A stretch of DNA of 20,172 nt from positions 1-20,172 of the forward strand of contig SXRG01000052.1 of NCBI GenBank assembly GCA_005793645.1, in the 5' to 3' direction. The notes beneath the pieces were generated by a model. It did no database searches, was not told the DNA's origin, and worked only from the letters and a program-made list of their open reading frames with translations. Shown here piece by piece: positions 8,369 through 16,261 of the stretch (position 1 is its first letter; the number at the start of each line of letters is the position of its first letter). This DNA is from Burkholderiales bacterium. GTDB lineage: Bacteria > Pseudomonadota > Gammaproteobacteria > Burkholderiales > Thiobacillaceae. Made by a program: the position numbers and the translations under genes.

Positions 8369-8398
8369 AAAACGCCCCCGGCTCGCTGGGGGCGTTTT
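8369..8398 (+). terminator. Hairpin terminator/attenuator between cbbM and cbbQ
   Basis: An 11-base perfect inverted repeat, AAAACGCCCCC / GGGGGCGTTTT, surrounds an 8-base loop. The GC-rich stem ends in a T-run, typical of rho-independent termination. It lies 31 bases after the cbbM stop and 92 bases before cbbQ. Partial read-through would give much more RubisCO than activase. Confidence 0.85.
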
Positions 8399-8490
8399 AG
8401 TTCGGGAACGAATAACCCTTTAGCCGTTATTCCCGCGTGTTTGAGAAAATTTGTGCACGCCGGAGCGACGATTTGATTGGAGAGATACCC

Positions 8491-9297
8491 ATGACCACCG
8501 ACAAAGACCAATACAAAGTCCACGCCGAGCCCTACTACCAGGCACAAGGCAAGGAAGTGCAGCTCTACGAAGCGGCTTATCGCAACCGCCTGCCGGTGAT
8601 GGTGAAAGGCCCGACCGGCTGTGGTAAGTCGCGCTTTGTGGAATATATGGCGTGGAAGCTCAATAAGCCGCTGATCACCGTCGCTTGCAACGAAGACATG
8701 ACCGCCAGCGACTTGGTCGGCCGCTATCTGTTGGAAGCCAACGGTACACGCTGGTTGGACGGCCCGTTGACGGTTGCCGCCCGCATCGGTGCTATTTGTT
8801 ATTTGGATGAAATCGTTGAAGCGCGGCAGGACACTACCGTGGTGATCCATCCGTTAACCGATCACCGCCGCACCCTGCCATTGGATAAGAAGGGCGAGCT
8901 GATCAATGCCCACCCCGATTTTCAACTGGTGATTTCCTACAACCCCGGCTACCAGTCGCTGATGAAGGACTTGAAGCAATCGACCAAACAACGCTTCACG
9001 GCATTCGATTTCGACTATCCGGATGCCGCATTGGAGGCCACCATTCTGGCGAAGGAAACCGGTCTTGATGAGGCTATTGCCAGCAAGTTGGTGAAGATTG
9101 GTCAGACGGCGCGCAATTTGAAAGGCCACGGCCTTGATGAAGGCATCTCCACGCGTTTGCTAGTCTATGCGGCCACCTTGATCAAAGATGGTGTTGATCC
9201 ACTCGACGCCTGTCGCATGGCCCTTGTGCGTCCGATCACCGATGACGCTGACATCCGCGAAACACTGGACCATGCCATCGACGCAACATTTTCTTAA
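8491..9297 (+). CDS. cbbQ: CbbQ, MoxR-type AAA+ ATPase of the RubisCO activase
   Basis: CbbQ forms AAA+ hexamers that, with the adaptor CbbO, use ATP to pull inhibitory sugar phosphates from RubisCO. The product from the ATG at 8491 is 268 residues, the normal CbbQ length. This start has GGAGAG about seven bases upstream, whereas the in-frame ATG at 8437 does not. Walker A GPTGCGKS is at residues 40-47, Walker B ICYLDE ends at Asp106-Glu107, and the second region of homology includes SYNPGYQSLMKDLKQSTKQRF with the Arg that usually acts in trans. The position behind cbbM suggests the form II-specific Q2 type. It belongs to the same AAA+ clade as GvpN further along this window. Confidence 0.96.
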   Translation: MTTDKDQYKVHAEPYYQAQGKEVQLYEAAYRNRLPVMVKGPTGCGKSRFVEYMAWKLNKPLITVACNEDMTASDLVGRYLLEANGTRWLDGPLTVAARIGAICYLDEIVEARQDTTVVIHPLTDHRRTLPLDKKGELINAHPDFQLVISYNPGYQSLMKDLKQSTKQRFTAFDFDYPDAALEATILAKETGLDEAIASKLVKIGQTARNLKGHGLDEGISTRLLVYAATLIKDGVDPLDACRMALVRPITDDADIRETLDHAIDATFS

Positions 9298-9303
9298 GTG
9301 CGA

Positions 9304-9385
9304 GATTCCTGCGTAGGCGGGAATCTTGTTCGTGGGTCTGATTTTGTAGATCAGATGAATCCTGGGTTCCTGCCCATGCGGGAAT
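9304..9385. repeat. Pair of REP/dRS3-like palindromes between cbbQ and cbbO
   Basis: Two short palindromic units lie in the 121 bases between cbbQ and cbbO. One is GATTCCTGCGTAGGCGGGAATC (9304-9325) and the other is GTTCCTGCCCATGCGGGAAT (9366-9385). Both follow the ATTCC-N(8-10)-GGAAT plan seen in dispersed palindromic repeats of many proteobacteria. They are placed as an inverted pair around about 40 bases. Such units are usually multi-copy and can shape mRNA stability or gene expression. Copy number cannot be judged from one window. Confidence 0.7.
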
Positions 9386-9418
9386 GATGGCGCTTAGCCG
9401 CAGTGAGAGACAAAACTC

Positions 9419-11692
9419 ATGATGGAAACCGAATACCAGCATCCCCTGATGACGGCCTACTGGGCCCAGATTGACACCCACTTCAAACCGGTGGAAGCCG
9501 TGTTCGAGGATGTTATGGCGGAAGCGTTGGCCATCCTGACGCGCGACGGCATCAACGCTTATCTGGAAGCGGCGCGCGTCATTGGCAAACTGGGGCGCGG
9601 TGTCGAGCCGATGCTGGCGTTTCTGGAAGAGTGGCCGTCCGCTGCCAATGCGCTGGGTGAGGATGCACTGCCGGAGATTATGGTGGTCATCCACCGCATG
9701 CAGAAGTCGCCCAACAGCAAGGCGATCACGCCCTTCCTGCAAACCCTGGCTCCGGTTGCGCGTCGATTGCACTCTCAGGAACGGATGCGTGACTATTTTG
9801 ATATCACACTTGATTTCATGGTGCGTACTACGGGTTCCATCCACGGGCACCACACCACCTTCCCCAGCCCAGGTCTTCCCCACTTCTTTGCCCAGGCCCC
9901 TTTCTTGCTCTCCCAGCTTAGCCTGATGGGTCTGAAAAACTGGGTTGAATATGGTATCCGAAACTATAGTGGTCACCCAGAACGGCAGACGGATTACTTC
10001 ACCGTGCAGTCCGCCGACAGCCGTGCCGTGTTGCAACGCGAGCGTCACGGTACGCTGTTTATGGATGTGGAACGCAAACTTGATCTCTATTTGCGCGGCC
10101 TGTGGCAGGCATCGGAACAGTTGGTACCGTATTCTACCGCTTTCGACGAACTTCGCCGCCCGGTGCCATATTTCGATAAGTTGGGCATGCGCATCCCGGA
10201 TGTTTACGATGATGCCGTCGATGGAGAAATTCACATCTCCGGTCTCGACCGCTACCGCGCCACGCTGGCCCACATGGTTGGCCACCGGCGCTGGACCACC
10301 CCCCTGATCGCTGACAACTGGAGTCCGTTTCAGCGCATGGCGGTTGAGTTCTTTGAAGATAGTCGCGTCGAAACTTTGCTTTGCCGCGAATATCCTGGCC
10401 TGAAGCGCATCTTCCTGGCACTGCACCCAAGACCGCTGGAGAATGCGTGCGATCCGGAAACCACCTCCTGCCTGCGCCACCGCATGGCCATGCTGTCCCG
10501 CGCTCTGCTGGACCCGGAGCACGGCTATCGCGATGCCGACCTGCTCACCTACGTCGAGCGCTTCCACGCCCTGATGGCAGAAGGTGAATCGAACACCCCG
10601 GATATCGCCACCCTGGCCTTGAGCTATGTCACCAAGACCCGGCGCCAGAGCGACCAGTACGCCAAAGTCCACTTCGACGACACCGTGGTCGACTACCGCG
10701 ATGACAACCGCCAGATGTGGCTGTTCATCGAGGAGAGCGACGACGAGGAGATGTTCGAGAAGGAGAAAAAGCGTACGCCTAGCGAAGAACACACAGGCCT
10801 GCCGCCGCGCCACTACCCGGAATGGGATTACAAGAGCCTGACCTACCGGCCGGATTGGGTGAGCGTTTACGAAGGACTGCACCCGAAGGGCAATCCGACC
10901 GACATCGACCGGTTGCTGGAAAAACATAGTGCCCTGGCAAAACGCTTGAAGCGCATCCTCGATTTGCTCAAACCGCAGGACAAGGTTCGTATCCGCTATC
11001 AGGAAGAAGGCAGTGAACTCGATCTTGATGTTGCCATCCGTTCGCTGATCGACTTCAAGGGCGGCGCCAACCCGGATCCGCGCATCAACATGAGCCACCG
11101 TACGGATGGCCGCGACATCGCTGTCATGTTGCTGCTGGATCTATCGGAATCGCTCAACGAGAAGGCGGTCGGCAGCGAGCAGACTATTCTTGAACTCAGC
11201 CAGGAAGCCGTCACCCTGCTGGCCTGGGCGGTGGAACAATTGGGCGATGCCTTCGCTATCGCCGGCTTTCACTCCAATACCCGCCATGATGTGCGTTACC
11301 TGCATATCAAAGGCTATGGCGAACGCTGGGGTGATGATGCCAAGGCGCGTCTGGCGGCGATGCAGGCGGCCTACTCGACCCGCATGGGTGCGGCCATGCG
11401 CCATGCCGCACACTATCTGGCAGCACGACCGGCGGATAAAAAGTTGATGCTGGTTTTGACTGACGGTCAGCCTTCCGACATCGACACCCATGATGAACAC
11501 CTGCTGATCGAAGACGCCCGGCGCGCTGTGCAAGAACTCGATCGTGACGGTATCTTCACTTATTGCATCAGCCTTGACCCGAAGGCTGATGACTATGTCA
11601 GCAATATTTTCGGTCGTCAGTACACGGTAATCGACAACATCCAGCGCTTACCGGAGAAGCTGCCAGAGTTGTTCTTGGCGCTGACGAAATAA
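9419..11692 (+). CDS. cbbO: CbbO, VWA-domain adaptor of the RubisCO activase
   Basis: CbbO binds RubisCO through a C-terminal von Willebrand factor A domain and links it to the CbbQ hexamer. The 757-residue product is the usual size. It has a long helical N-terminal region, a charged linker around residues 435-460 (EESDDEEMFEKEKKR), and the VWA domain from about 565 to the end. The metal-ion-dependent adhesion site shows as DLSES near residue 573, and the later MIDAS loop as LTDGQPSDIDTHD near 680. The start is ATGATGG at 9419. The ATG three bases later is equally possible, and the Shine-Dalgarno match is weak. The 121-base gap with palindromes before it is unusually wide for a cbbQ-cbbO pair. 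Confidence 0.96.
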   Translation: MMETEYQHPLMTAYWAQIDTHFKPVEAVFEDVMAEALAILTRDGINAYLEAARVIGKLGRGVEPMLAFLEEWPSAANALGEDALPEIMVVIHRMQKSPNSKAITPFLQTLAPVARRLHSQERMRDYFDITLDFMVRTTGSIHGHHTTFPSPGLPHFFAQAPFLLSQLSLMGLKNWVEYGIRNYSGHPERQTDYFTVQSADSRAVLQRERHGTLFMDVERKLDLYLRGLWQASEQLVPYSTAFDELRRPVPYFDKLGMRIPDVYDDAVDGEIHISGLDRYRATLAHMVGHRRWTTPLIADNWSPFQRMAVEFFEDSRVETLLCREYPGLKRIFLALHPRPLENACDPETTSCLRHRMAMLSRALLDPEHGYRDADLLTYVERFHALMAEGESNTPDIATLALSYVTKTRRQSDQYAKVHFDDTVVDYRDDNRQMWLFIEESDDEEMFEKEKKRTPSEEHTGLPPRHYPEWDYKSLTYRPDWVSVYEGLHPKGNPTDIDRLLEKHSALAKRLKRILDLLKPQDKVRIRYQEEGSELDLDVAIRSLIDFKGGANPDPRINMSHRTDGRDIAVMLLLDLSESLNEKAVGSEQTILELSQEAVTLLAWAVEQLGDAFAIAGFHSNTRHDVRYLHIKGYGERWGDDAKARLAAMQAAYSTRMGAAMRHAAHYLAARPADKKLMLVLTDGQPSDIDTHDEHLLIEDARRAVQELDRDGIFTYCISLDPKADDYVSNIFGRQYTVIDNIQRLPEKLPELFLALTK

Positions 11693-11940
11693 GTGACAGC
11701 AGAGGGTGCTTTTAGTCCGGGTCAATTTCGCGTAGCGAAGGTGGCCACATTGGCCGTGGGGTGCGGCGGCCCACGCGCTCCACAGCGCGCCAGTTATCAT
11801 GCGTAAAATCCTAGAAAGTCAAAACCATCTCTCCGATACCAGCCTTAGCTTATTCCACACCGGTGACTGTCCAAGAGACCGGAACCACCGCAACCAAAAC
11901 TTCTTGAGTCTTTCTGGTCCTTCATGAAGTTGCCTTGATG

Positions 11941-11976
11941 CATTAAAAAACCCGGCCTCGGCCGGGTTTTTTAATG
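11941..11976. terminator. Bidirectional rho-independent terminator after cbbO
   Basis: A perfect 17-base inverted repeat with a 2-base centre: CATTAAAAAACCCGGCC (11941-11957) pairs with GGCCGGGTTTTTTAATG (11960-11976). A run of six T lies on each strand beyond a GC core. It can end the cbbMQO message from the left and the convergent exported-protein gene (stop at 11991) from the right. The 248 bases between cbbO and this hairpin hold no supported gene. Confidence 0.93.
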
Positions 11977-11990
11977 GTGGCGACGCGGCA

Positions 11991-12830
11991 TCAGGAGCAG
12001 ACCTGCTGCAGTGTCCAAGGCAGCAGGTTGGTCGCGTTGACGGCGCCAAAACCCAAGTCAAAGATGCTGTGAAGAATCTTGGTGCTCGGTGTGTTAATGC
12101 CGGCTAGTTCGGTTGGGCAGCTGAAAGTGACCACGACCATGGGTTTTTCGCCAGTGGGATAGACCTTGGTGAAGGTCGGGAGAAGAGATCGTGATTTTCC
12201 AGAATCTTTCGAGCCAGAGGTTTCCTGAAAGGGAGCGGTTGGGGTAACCGTCGGAATAGGGGTGGTAGTCGTTGCTGGGGCTTGTGCGATGCTCTGGTTC
12301 TGCCAGGGGAAGGCCGCAGGGGCTGGCACAATGGTCACCGTGACTGGTTGGACAATGTAGGGGTTGGGGCGTGGGGACCAAGGCGTCGGTGTGTTGGCGA
12401 CAAAGCCTGGTGCCGAAGGGCTGATGCTTACGGGTGCAAATACAAAGGGTGGTATGGGTGGTATGGATGAAACGCTGTTTGGTGCCGCAGAGGGGGTCGG
12501 AGCCGTCGCAACGGGGGCGTTGACTGGCGAGGCCGGTAGGGGGGTGACGACGGATACAGCCGGTGTCACCGTCACGGCTGCCTTGACCTCATTTTTGCCA
12601 GAGTCCTTAGGTGTGACCTTGGTTATGGGTTTCGTAGGGGTCTTCTTTACAGCGGAGTATTTCTTGCCGTTCCACTCAAATGTTTCGTTACCAGCCTTGC
12701 TGGCTGCGGCAAACGTCTCCTTGAATGTCGAGGCTGTTCTTGTATCAGCGGCCAAGACCGGCTGAACCAGCAGCCATCCGAGGCAGGGGGCAATGGCGAT
12801 CAATAGCTTGTGTGGTTGGTACTTAGACAT
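11991..12830 (-). CDS. Exported proline-rich protein of unknown function
   Basis: I do not recognise a named family for the whole protein. From the ATG at 12830 (279 residues) it has a clear Sec signal peptide: MSKYQPHK, a hydrophobic core LLIAIAPCLGWLLVQPV, then LAADT with cleavage probably after VLA (about residue 28). A short motif follows, FKETFAAASKAGNETFEW with NGKKYSA just after. Its F..AF..A...G...F.WNGK.Y form occurs in small exported proteins of gammaproteobacteria. Residues 70-215 are low-complexity Pro/Thr/Val/Ala, probably an extended linker. The last 60 residues (VYPTGEKPMVVVTFSCPTE and onward) look folded and contain two Cys. This start is preferred over the ATG at 12863 because it begins the signal peptide and has AGGGA upstream. 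It is probably periplasmic or surface-located. It stands alone between two terminator/promoter regions. Confidence 0.75.
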   Translation of the reverse strand: MSKYQPHKLLIAIAPCLGWLLVQPVLAADTRTASTFKETFAAASKAGNETFEWNGKKYSAVKKTPTKPITKVTPKDSGKNEVKAAVTVTPAVSVVTPLPASPVNAPVATAPTPSAAPNSVSSIPPIPPFVFAPVSISPSAPGFVANTPTPWSPRPNPYIVQPVTVTIVPAPAAFPWQNQSIAQAPATTTTPIPTVTPTAPFQETSGSKDSGKSRSLLPTFTKVYPTGEKPMVVVTFSCPTELAGINTPSTKILHSIFDLGFGAVNATNLLPWTLQQVCS

Positions 12831-13138
12831 AGTGCGGGTTCCCTGTAGTTTCTCGCCCCTCATTTCGAGGAGTAATGGGTTAGTTCATAGGACCGTAACA
12901 TACGCAGTTATCAAGGCAATGTAAATAAAGAACGCCCGATATAAGTATATTCGATACATTTTGTTGTAATGATGTAACGCCATGATATTTAATCTAAAAT
13001 TAGATTAATTAATTATATGTTATAAGGGTTTTATGTTGCTGTGGTGTATTTGAACCACTCTTGAACTGATGATTGTCCGTGGCGTAGTTTGATACACCAT
13101 GTGGCGGCCGGCGCGCGTCAAGGTAGTTGTCGCCTCGT
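12831..13138. other. AT-rich non-coding stretch with a palindrome and a distant inverted repeat
   Basis: No supported gene lies here. The part from 12900 to 13060 is much richer in A+T than the rest of the window. It holds an 8-base palindrome, TAATCTAA-AA-TTAGATTA (12990-13007), a dense run of TATA-like words around 12940-12960, and an inverted repeat TGGTGTAT (13042-13049) / ATACACCA (13092-13099). The first part probably serves as leader and promoter for the exported-protein gene. The right part leads into the IS3 remnant. Confidence 0.6.
12897..12925 (-). promoter_or_regulatory. Possible promoter of the exported-protein gene
   Basis: On the minus strand, TTTACA (12925-12920) is separated by exactly 17 bases from TATGTT (12902-12897), a fair sigma70 match. 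Transcription would begin near 12890, giving a leader of about 60 bases to the ATG at 12830. Confidence 0.42.
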
Positions 13139-14008
13139 TCATGCTGCCAACGCTTGAATATCGTGACCTGCCAAATGCGTCTTTATGATGGAGTCGCGTT
13201 CCGGATTGAGCGTCACGGTGCTGATGGGCGCCCAGTTGCGCGTTTTGCCGGACCATCGTGCCGGGTTAAGTTCGCGCGCTTGGAGGTACAAGGCATGTCG
13301 AGCTGCCAGAATCGCGTGGTCATCGCTGGCGTGACGCTGGGCCGGGCTGACGTAACGGATGCCGCTGTGCCGGTGATCGAAGTTGTACCAGTGGACGAAG
13401 CCAGCCGCCCAGGCGCGGGCCTGGTCGAGGTCGGCAAAGCCCTTGGCGGGAAACTCGGGGCGATACTTGGCCGTGCGAAACAGCGACTCGGCATAGGCGT
13501 TGTCGTCGCTGACGCGGGGCCGCGAGTACGAGGGTTTGACGCCCAGCCAGTTGAGCATCGCCAGTACCGTCGTGGCCTTGAGCGTGGAACCGTTGTCGCC
13601 GTGCAGCACGGGTTTGGTGCCAAGGGCGGCAATGCCCTCGACCAGCGCAGTACGGCGCACCAGGTGTGCGGCATGGTCGGCGTGATCGGCGTCATGGACT
13701 TCCCAACCCACGATCTTGCGGCTGTACAGGTCCAGGATCAGATACAAGAAGAACCACCGTCCTATCACCTGCGCCGGCAGATATGTCATGTCCCAGCACC
13801 AGACCTGACGGGGCGCAGTGGTCACATGCGTGGTGGGCGGACGAACGGCCTTGGGTGCCTTGGCCCGTCCGCGATGGGCGGTTTGCCCGTGCGCCTTCAG
13901 CACGCGACTGAAGGTGGATTCGCTGGCCAGGTAGACGCCGTCGTCGGCCAGCATGGGCACGATGCGCGCAGGGTAGGGCACGGCGCCCTCGACCATCGCT
14001 TTCGATTG
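13100..14008 (-). mobile_element. Truncated IS3-family insertion sequence
   Basis: The transposase orfB part and about 40 bases beyond it remain. The orfA gene and the N-terminus of orfB are missing, so the element cannot move by itself. The right limit is taken at the stop codon of the ArsA-like gene. The left limit is a guess, because no pair of terminal inverted repeats and no target duplication could be identified. Confidence 0.7.
13139..13996 (-). pseudogene. IS3-family transposase OrfB, N-terminally truncated
   Basis: The 285-residue frame is the integrase-like catalytic part of an IS3-family OrfB. The DDE triad is intact: Asp69 in VWCWDMTYL, Asp134 in LHGDNGS, and Glu170 in AYAESLFRT, spaced 35 residues from the second Asp as in IS3 transposases. 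Upstream of it are ASESTFSRVLKAHGQ and RGRAKAPK, which normally sit some tens of residues inside OrfB. The first helical part and the whole orfA helix-turn-helix gene are missing. The frame upstream runs directly into the TGA that ends the ArsA-like gene. The C-terminus (LNPERDSIIKTH...ALAA) is complete. Expression of active protein is unlikely. Confidence 0.85.
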
Positions 14009-16012
14009 TCACACATACAAGGACTGGCCCAAGGCGCGCAACTGATCGATCCCACGTACCTCGGCTGGCTGGCGAAAGATCTTCACACATATTCTGTCGG
14101 CAAATTCCGTCTTATATTCCACCAAGACAGCTTCCTCGGCCTGCCGCAACCGGGAACAGACCGGGCAGACGGTGGGTGGCGTCACTAAGTTCACCCATAC
14201 TGCAGGAACCGAAACGCCCAGCCGCGCACAGGCGGCTACCAAGTCCCGTGTTTCCAAGCGGGCCATCTCAGTGGGAATCGTCACCGCCACCAGCATGGAC
14301 TGACCTGTATCCAGAAGGATCCGTTGAAACGCCTTAATTTGCCGAGAAAGGTCGACCATCATCTGCGAAATCTTGGGCAACCAAAAGATATCCCGGTATT
14401 TCAGAAACAGGGCGAAAAAAGCCTTCAGCCATTGTTCAACCAGCCCCGGCATCTCCAGAAATCGCAGCAAATGCCCGGTCGGCGCCGTGTCCAGGATGAA
14501 TAGGTCATACTGACGGCGCTCCATGATATCCATAATGTGGGTGATGGCCAGAACCTCATCCAGGCCTGGGGGGGCCAGATCCAGTATGCGTTCCATCACC
14601 TCCCGGTCGAAGGCGATCGCTATCCCCTCTTGGTCGCTCGTGCGATTAAATACACTCATTAATTCGTTTGCGTAGGCCTGTTTCAGACGCTCAAATTCAG
14701 CCTGGGCGTCAAACTCGATCACGCTCAACCCCGGTGCCACCCGGATCGCCCCCGGGCCTGCCGTATAACCCAGGCAGGCGGCTAGGGAATGGGCGGGATC
14801 AATCGAGAAAAGCAGGATCTCCTTCCCGCCCCATATCTCCGCGAGATGCAGTGCCGATGCGCAGGACAAGGTGGTTTTGCCTACGCCTCCCTTGCCCGCG
14901 AACAGGATGAGTTTGGTCGTGGGAGCGGGCAACGGGGCGGGGGATTCGACCATCGGACATGGAGCGGCGGGGGTGTTTCTCCCCATATTATCCATACTCG
15001 TACTCGAATCCTCGACCGCCCGCCGTACTTGCGCCAACGGCCGTGCGTGTGGCCACATCTCCATCAGCCGCGACACCCCTCGTAGTTCCTCAGGGAACAG
15101 GGGCAATCCCCACACGCAGTAACCGGAGAATACCCTGTTCAGCTCATCGATCGCTACCGATTGCTGGGCGGCGATTGCCGTGCACGCTGGGCAACCGGCT
15201 TGTGCCAGACGCAAGCGGTTGACAATCAACTCTTGCACCGGAAGTTCAAGCCGTTCCAACTCGCCGAGCAGTATCCCTGTCACGTGGATGCTCAAGGTCT
15301 CAGCCAACAGGACGGGCACAAAACGACATTGCTCGGGGGATTGCAGCAACGCATCCAACCCCGTTAGGTCGGCTAGGGTCTGTTCCAGATACTGATCCAG
15401 CGCCTCCTTGTGATAGGCCCCTTGGTAATGCCTGACCAAAAAACGATGTTTTGCAAGCATCGCATCGAGGGTGGCTACCCAGCGTTGCATGGTCTCTGGG
15501 AGGTTTAGCAGCCGGAGCGTGTGTCCAGCAGGTGCGGTATCCACCACGATGCAGGCGTAATGCCCCTGTTTTACCCAGCCGGCAATTTCCAGCAAGGCCA
15601 TGACTTCGTCCAGGCCGGGCATGGAAAGATCCAGCAACTGCGCAATGTCGGCCTCGTCCAGAAAGGTTCCACGCAAGGCAATGCTACGCAAGGAGGCCTC
15701 ATGGCGTAGCTTGAATCGTCCCAGGCATTCCTGCGGATCAAGCTCGTTCAGCGTCAGGTTGGTGAAGGGTGGTGCGCTGTCCAGACAATCAGCCAAGGAA
15801 TGCGCGGGATCCGTCGAGACCAGCAGAAAGGGGCGTTCCGGATGCCGCTGGGCCAGCGATAGGGCCGTAGCGGCGGCACAAACGGTCTTGCCTACGCCCC
15901 CCTTGCCGCCAAAGAACAATAGACGCAGCCCCGCATCCTGTAAAAACGCCGGTCCTGGTCTCGCCTCGTATTTTGTGCAACTATCGGTGAGGGGATCACC
16001 CAGACTCATCAT
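14009..16012 (-). CDS. Tandem ArsA/Get3-type ATPase of the gas-vesicle operon
   Basis: The 667-residue protein (start ATG 16012, overlapping the gvpG stop by 17 bases) holds two complete ArsA/Get3 ATPase halves. In half 1 the deviant Walker A GGKGGVGKT is at 35-43, DPAHS at 68-72, DTAPAGH at 158-164, and a CPAC pair at 274-277. In half 2 the same motifs are AGKGGVGKT at 372-380, DPAHS at 405-409, DTAPTGH at 508-514, and CPVC at 616-619. Both sites look catalytically competent. ArsA proteins power arsenite efflux, while Get3/TRC40 proteins carry tail-anchored membrane proteins and bind zinc at a CxxC in the dimer interface. No arsB, arsC, arsD or arsR lies nearby, and the gene is fused by overlap to gvpG. 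I therefore infer a role in gas-vesicle assembly, perhaps holding hydrophobic Gvp proteins. The C-terminus ends at the IS junction but looks nearly complete. An arsenic role is the alternative. Confidence 0.85.
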   Translation of the reverse strand: MMSLGDPLTDSCTKYEARPGPAFLQDAGLRLLFFGGKGGVGKTVCAAATALSLAQRHPERPFLLVSTDPAHSLADCLDSAPPFTNLTLNELDPQECLGRFKLRHEASLRSIALRGTFLDEADIAQLLDLSMPGLDEVMALLEIAGWVKQGHYACIVVDTAPAGHTLRLLNLPETMQRWVATLDAMLAKHRFLVRHYQGAYHKEALDQYLEQTLADLTGLDALLQSPEQCRFVPVLLAETLSIHVTGILLGELERLELPVQELIVNRLRLAQAGCPACTAIAAQQSVAIDELNRVFSGYCVWGLPLFPEELRGVSRLMEMWPHARPLAQVRRAVEDSSTSMDNMGRNTPAAPCPMVESPAPLPAPTTKLILFAGKGGVGKTTLSCASALHLAEIWGGKEILLFSIDPAHSLAACLGYTAGPGAIRVAPGLSVIEFDAQAEFERLKQAYANELMSVFNRTSDQEGIAIAFDREVMERILDLAPPGLDEVLAITHIMDIMERRQYDLFILDTAPTGHLLRFLEMPGLVEQWLKAFFALFLKYRDIFWLPKISQMMVDLSRQIKAFQRILLDTGQSMLVAVTIPTEMARLETRDLVAACARLGVSVPAVWVNLVTPPTVCPVCSRLRQAEEAVLVEYKTEFADRICVKIFRQPAEVRGIDQLRALGQSLYV

Positions 16013-16253
16013 CGGCAACCCCGGCGCTTGCCTGCTTGCCAATCTCGATGGCGTCCAGCCGGTCGAGCAATACCGCCTCCTCAGCCTCGAATTCCTGTTC
16101 CGAGATAACACCCGTCTCAAGCTTCATATACAGCTCGCTGAGCGACCGGGTGATCGTTTCGGAATTGTCCCCCCCCTCCTGCTGAACGGCCTCGTTGATC
16201 TCCTTGGCTATCCACATCAGGGGTGTAGTGATGAGATTGTCGAGGAGAAACAC
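15996..16253 (-). CDS. gvpG: Gas vesicle protein GvpG
   Basis: The 85-residue product begins MFLLDNLITTPLMWIAKEIN, the hallmark amphipathic N-terminus of GvpG. A helical acidic segment follows, with LYMKLETGVISEQEFEAEE and LLDRLDAIE. Its length is normal for the family. GvpG is an accessory protein needed for vesicle formation and sits in complexes with GvpF/GvpL and the shell protein. It starts 8 bases after gvpF, and its stop overlaps the start of the ArsA-like gene, so the three are translationally linked. Confidence 0.93.
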   Translation of the reverse strand: MFLLDNLITTPLMWIAKEINEAVQQEGGDNSETITRSLSELYMKLETGVISEQEFEAEEAVLLDRLDAIEIGKQASAGVADDESG

Positions 16254-16261
16254 GAAGAACC

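Noticed and set aside
9236..11098. 620-residue open frame on the minus strand opposite cbbO
   Set aside because: It overlaps the well-supported cbbO and the end of cbbQ, shows no family motifs, and runs through the palindromes; a shadow of biased codon use.
11693..12061. Minus-strand 80-residue frame (11819-12061) after cbbO
   Set aside because: It overlaps the exported-protein gene and runs through the terminator palindrome; no ribosome binding site or motif.
13127..14188. 353-residue plus-strand frame across the IS3 region
   Set aside because: It is antisense to the transposase with intact DDE residues and crosses into the ATPase gene; no motifs of its own.
14009..16012. Arsenic resistance locus
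   Set aside because: The ATPase resembles ArsA, but no arsB, arsC, arsD or arsR is present and it overlaps gvpG, so an arsenic operon was not called.
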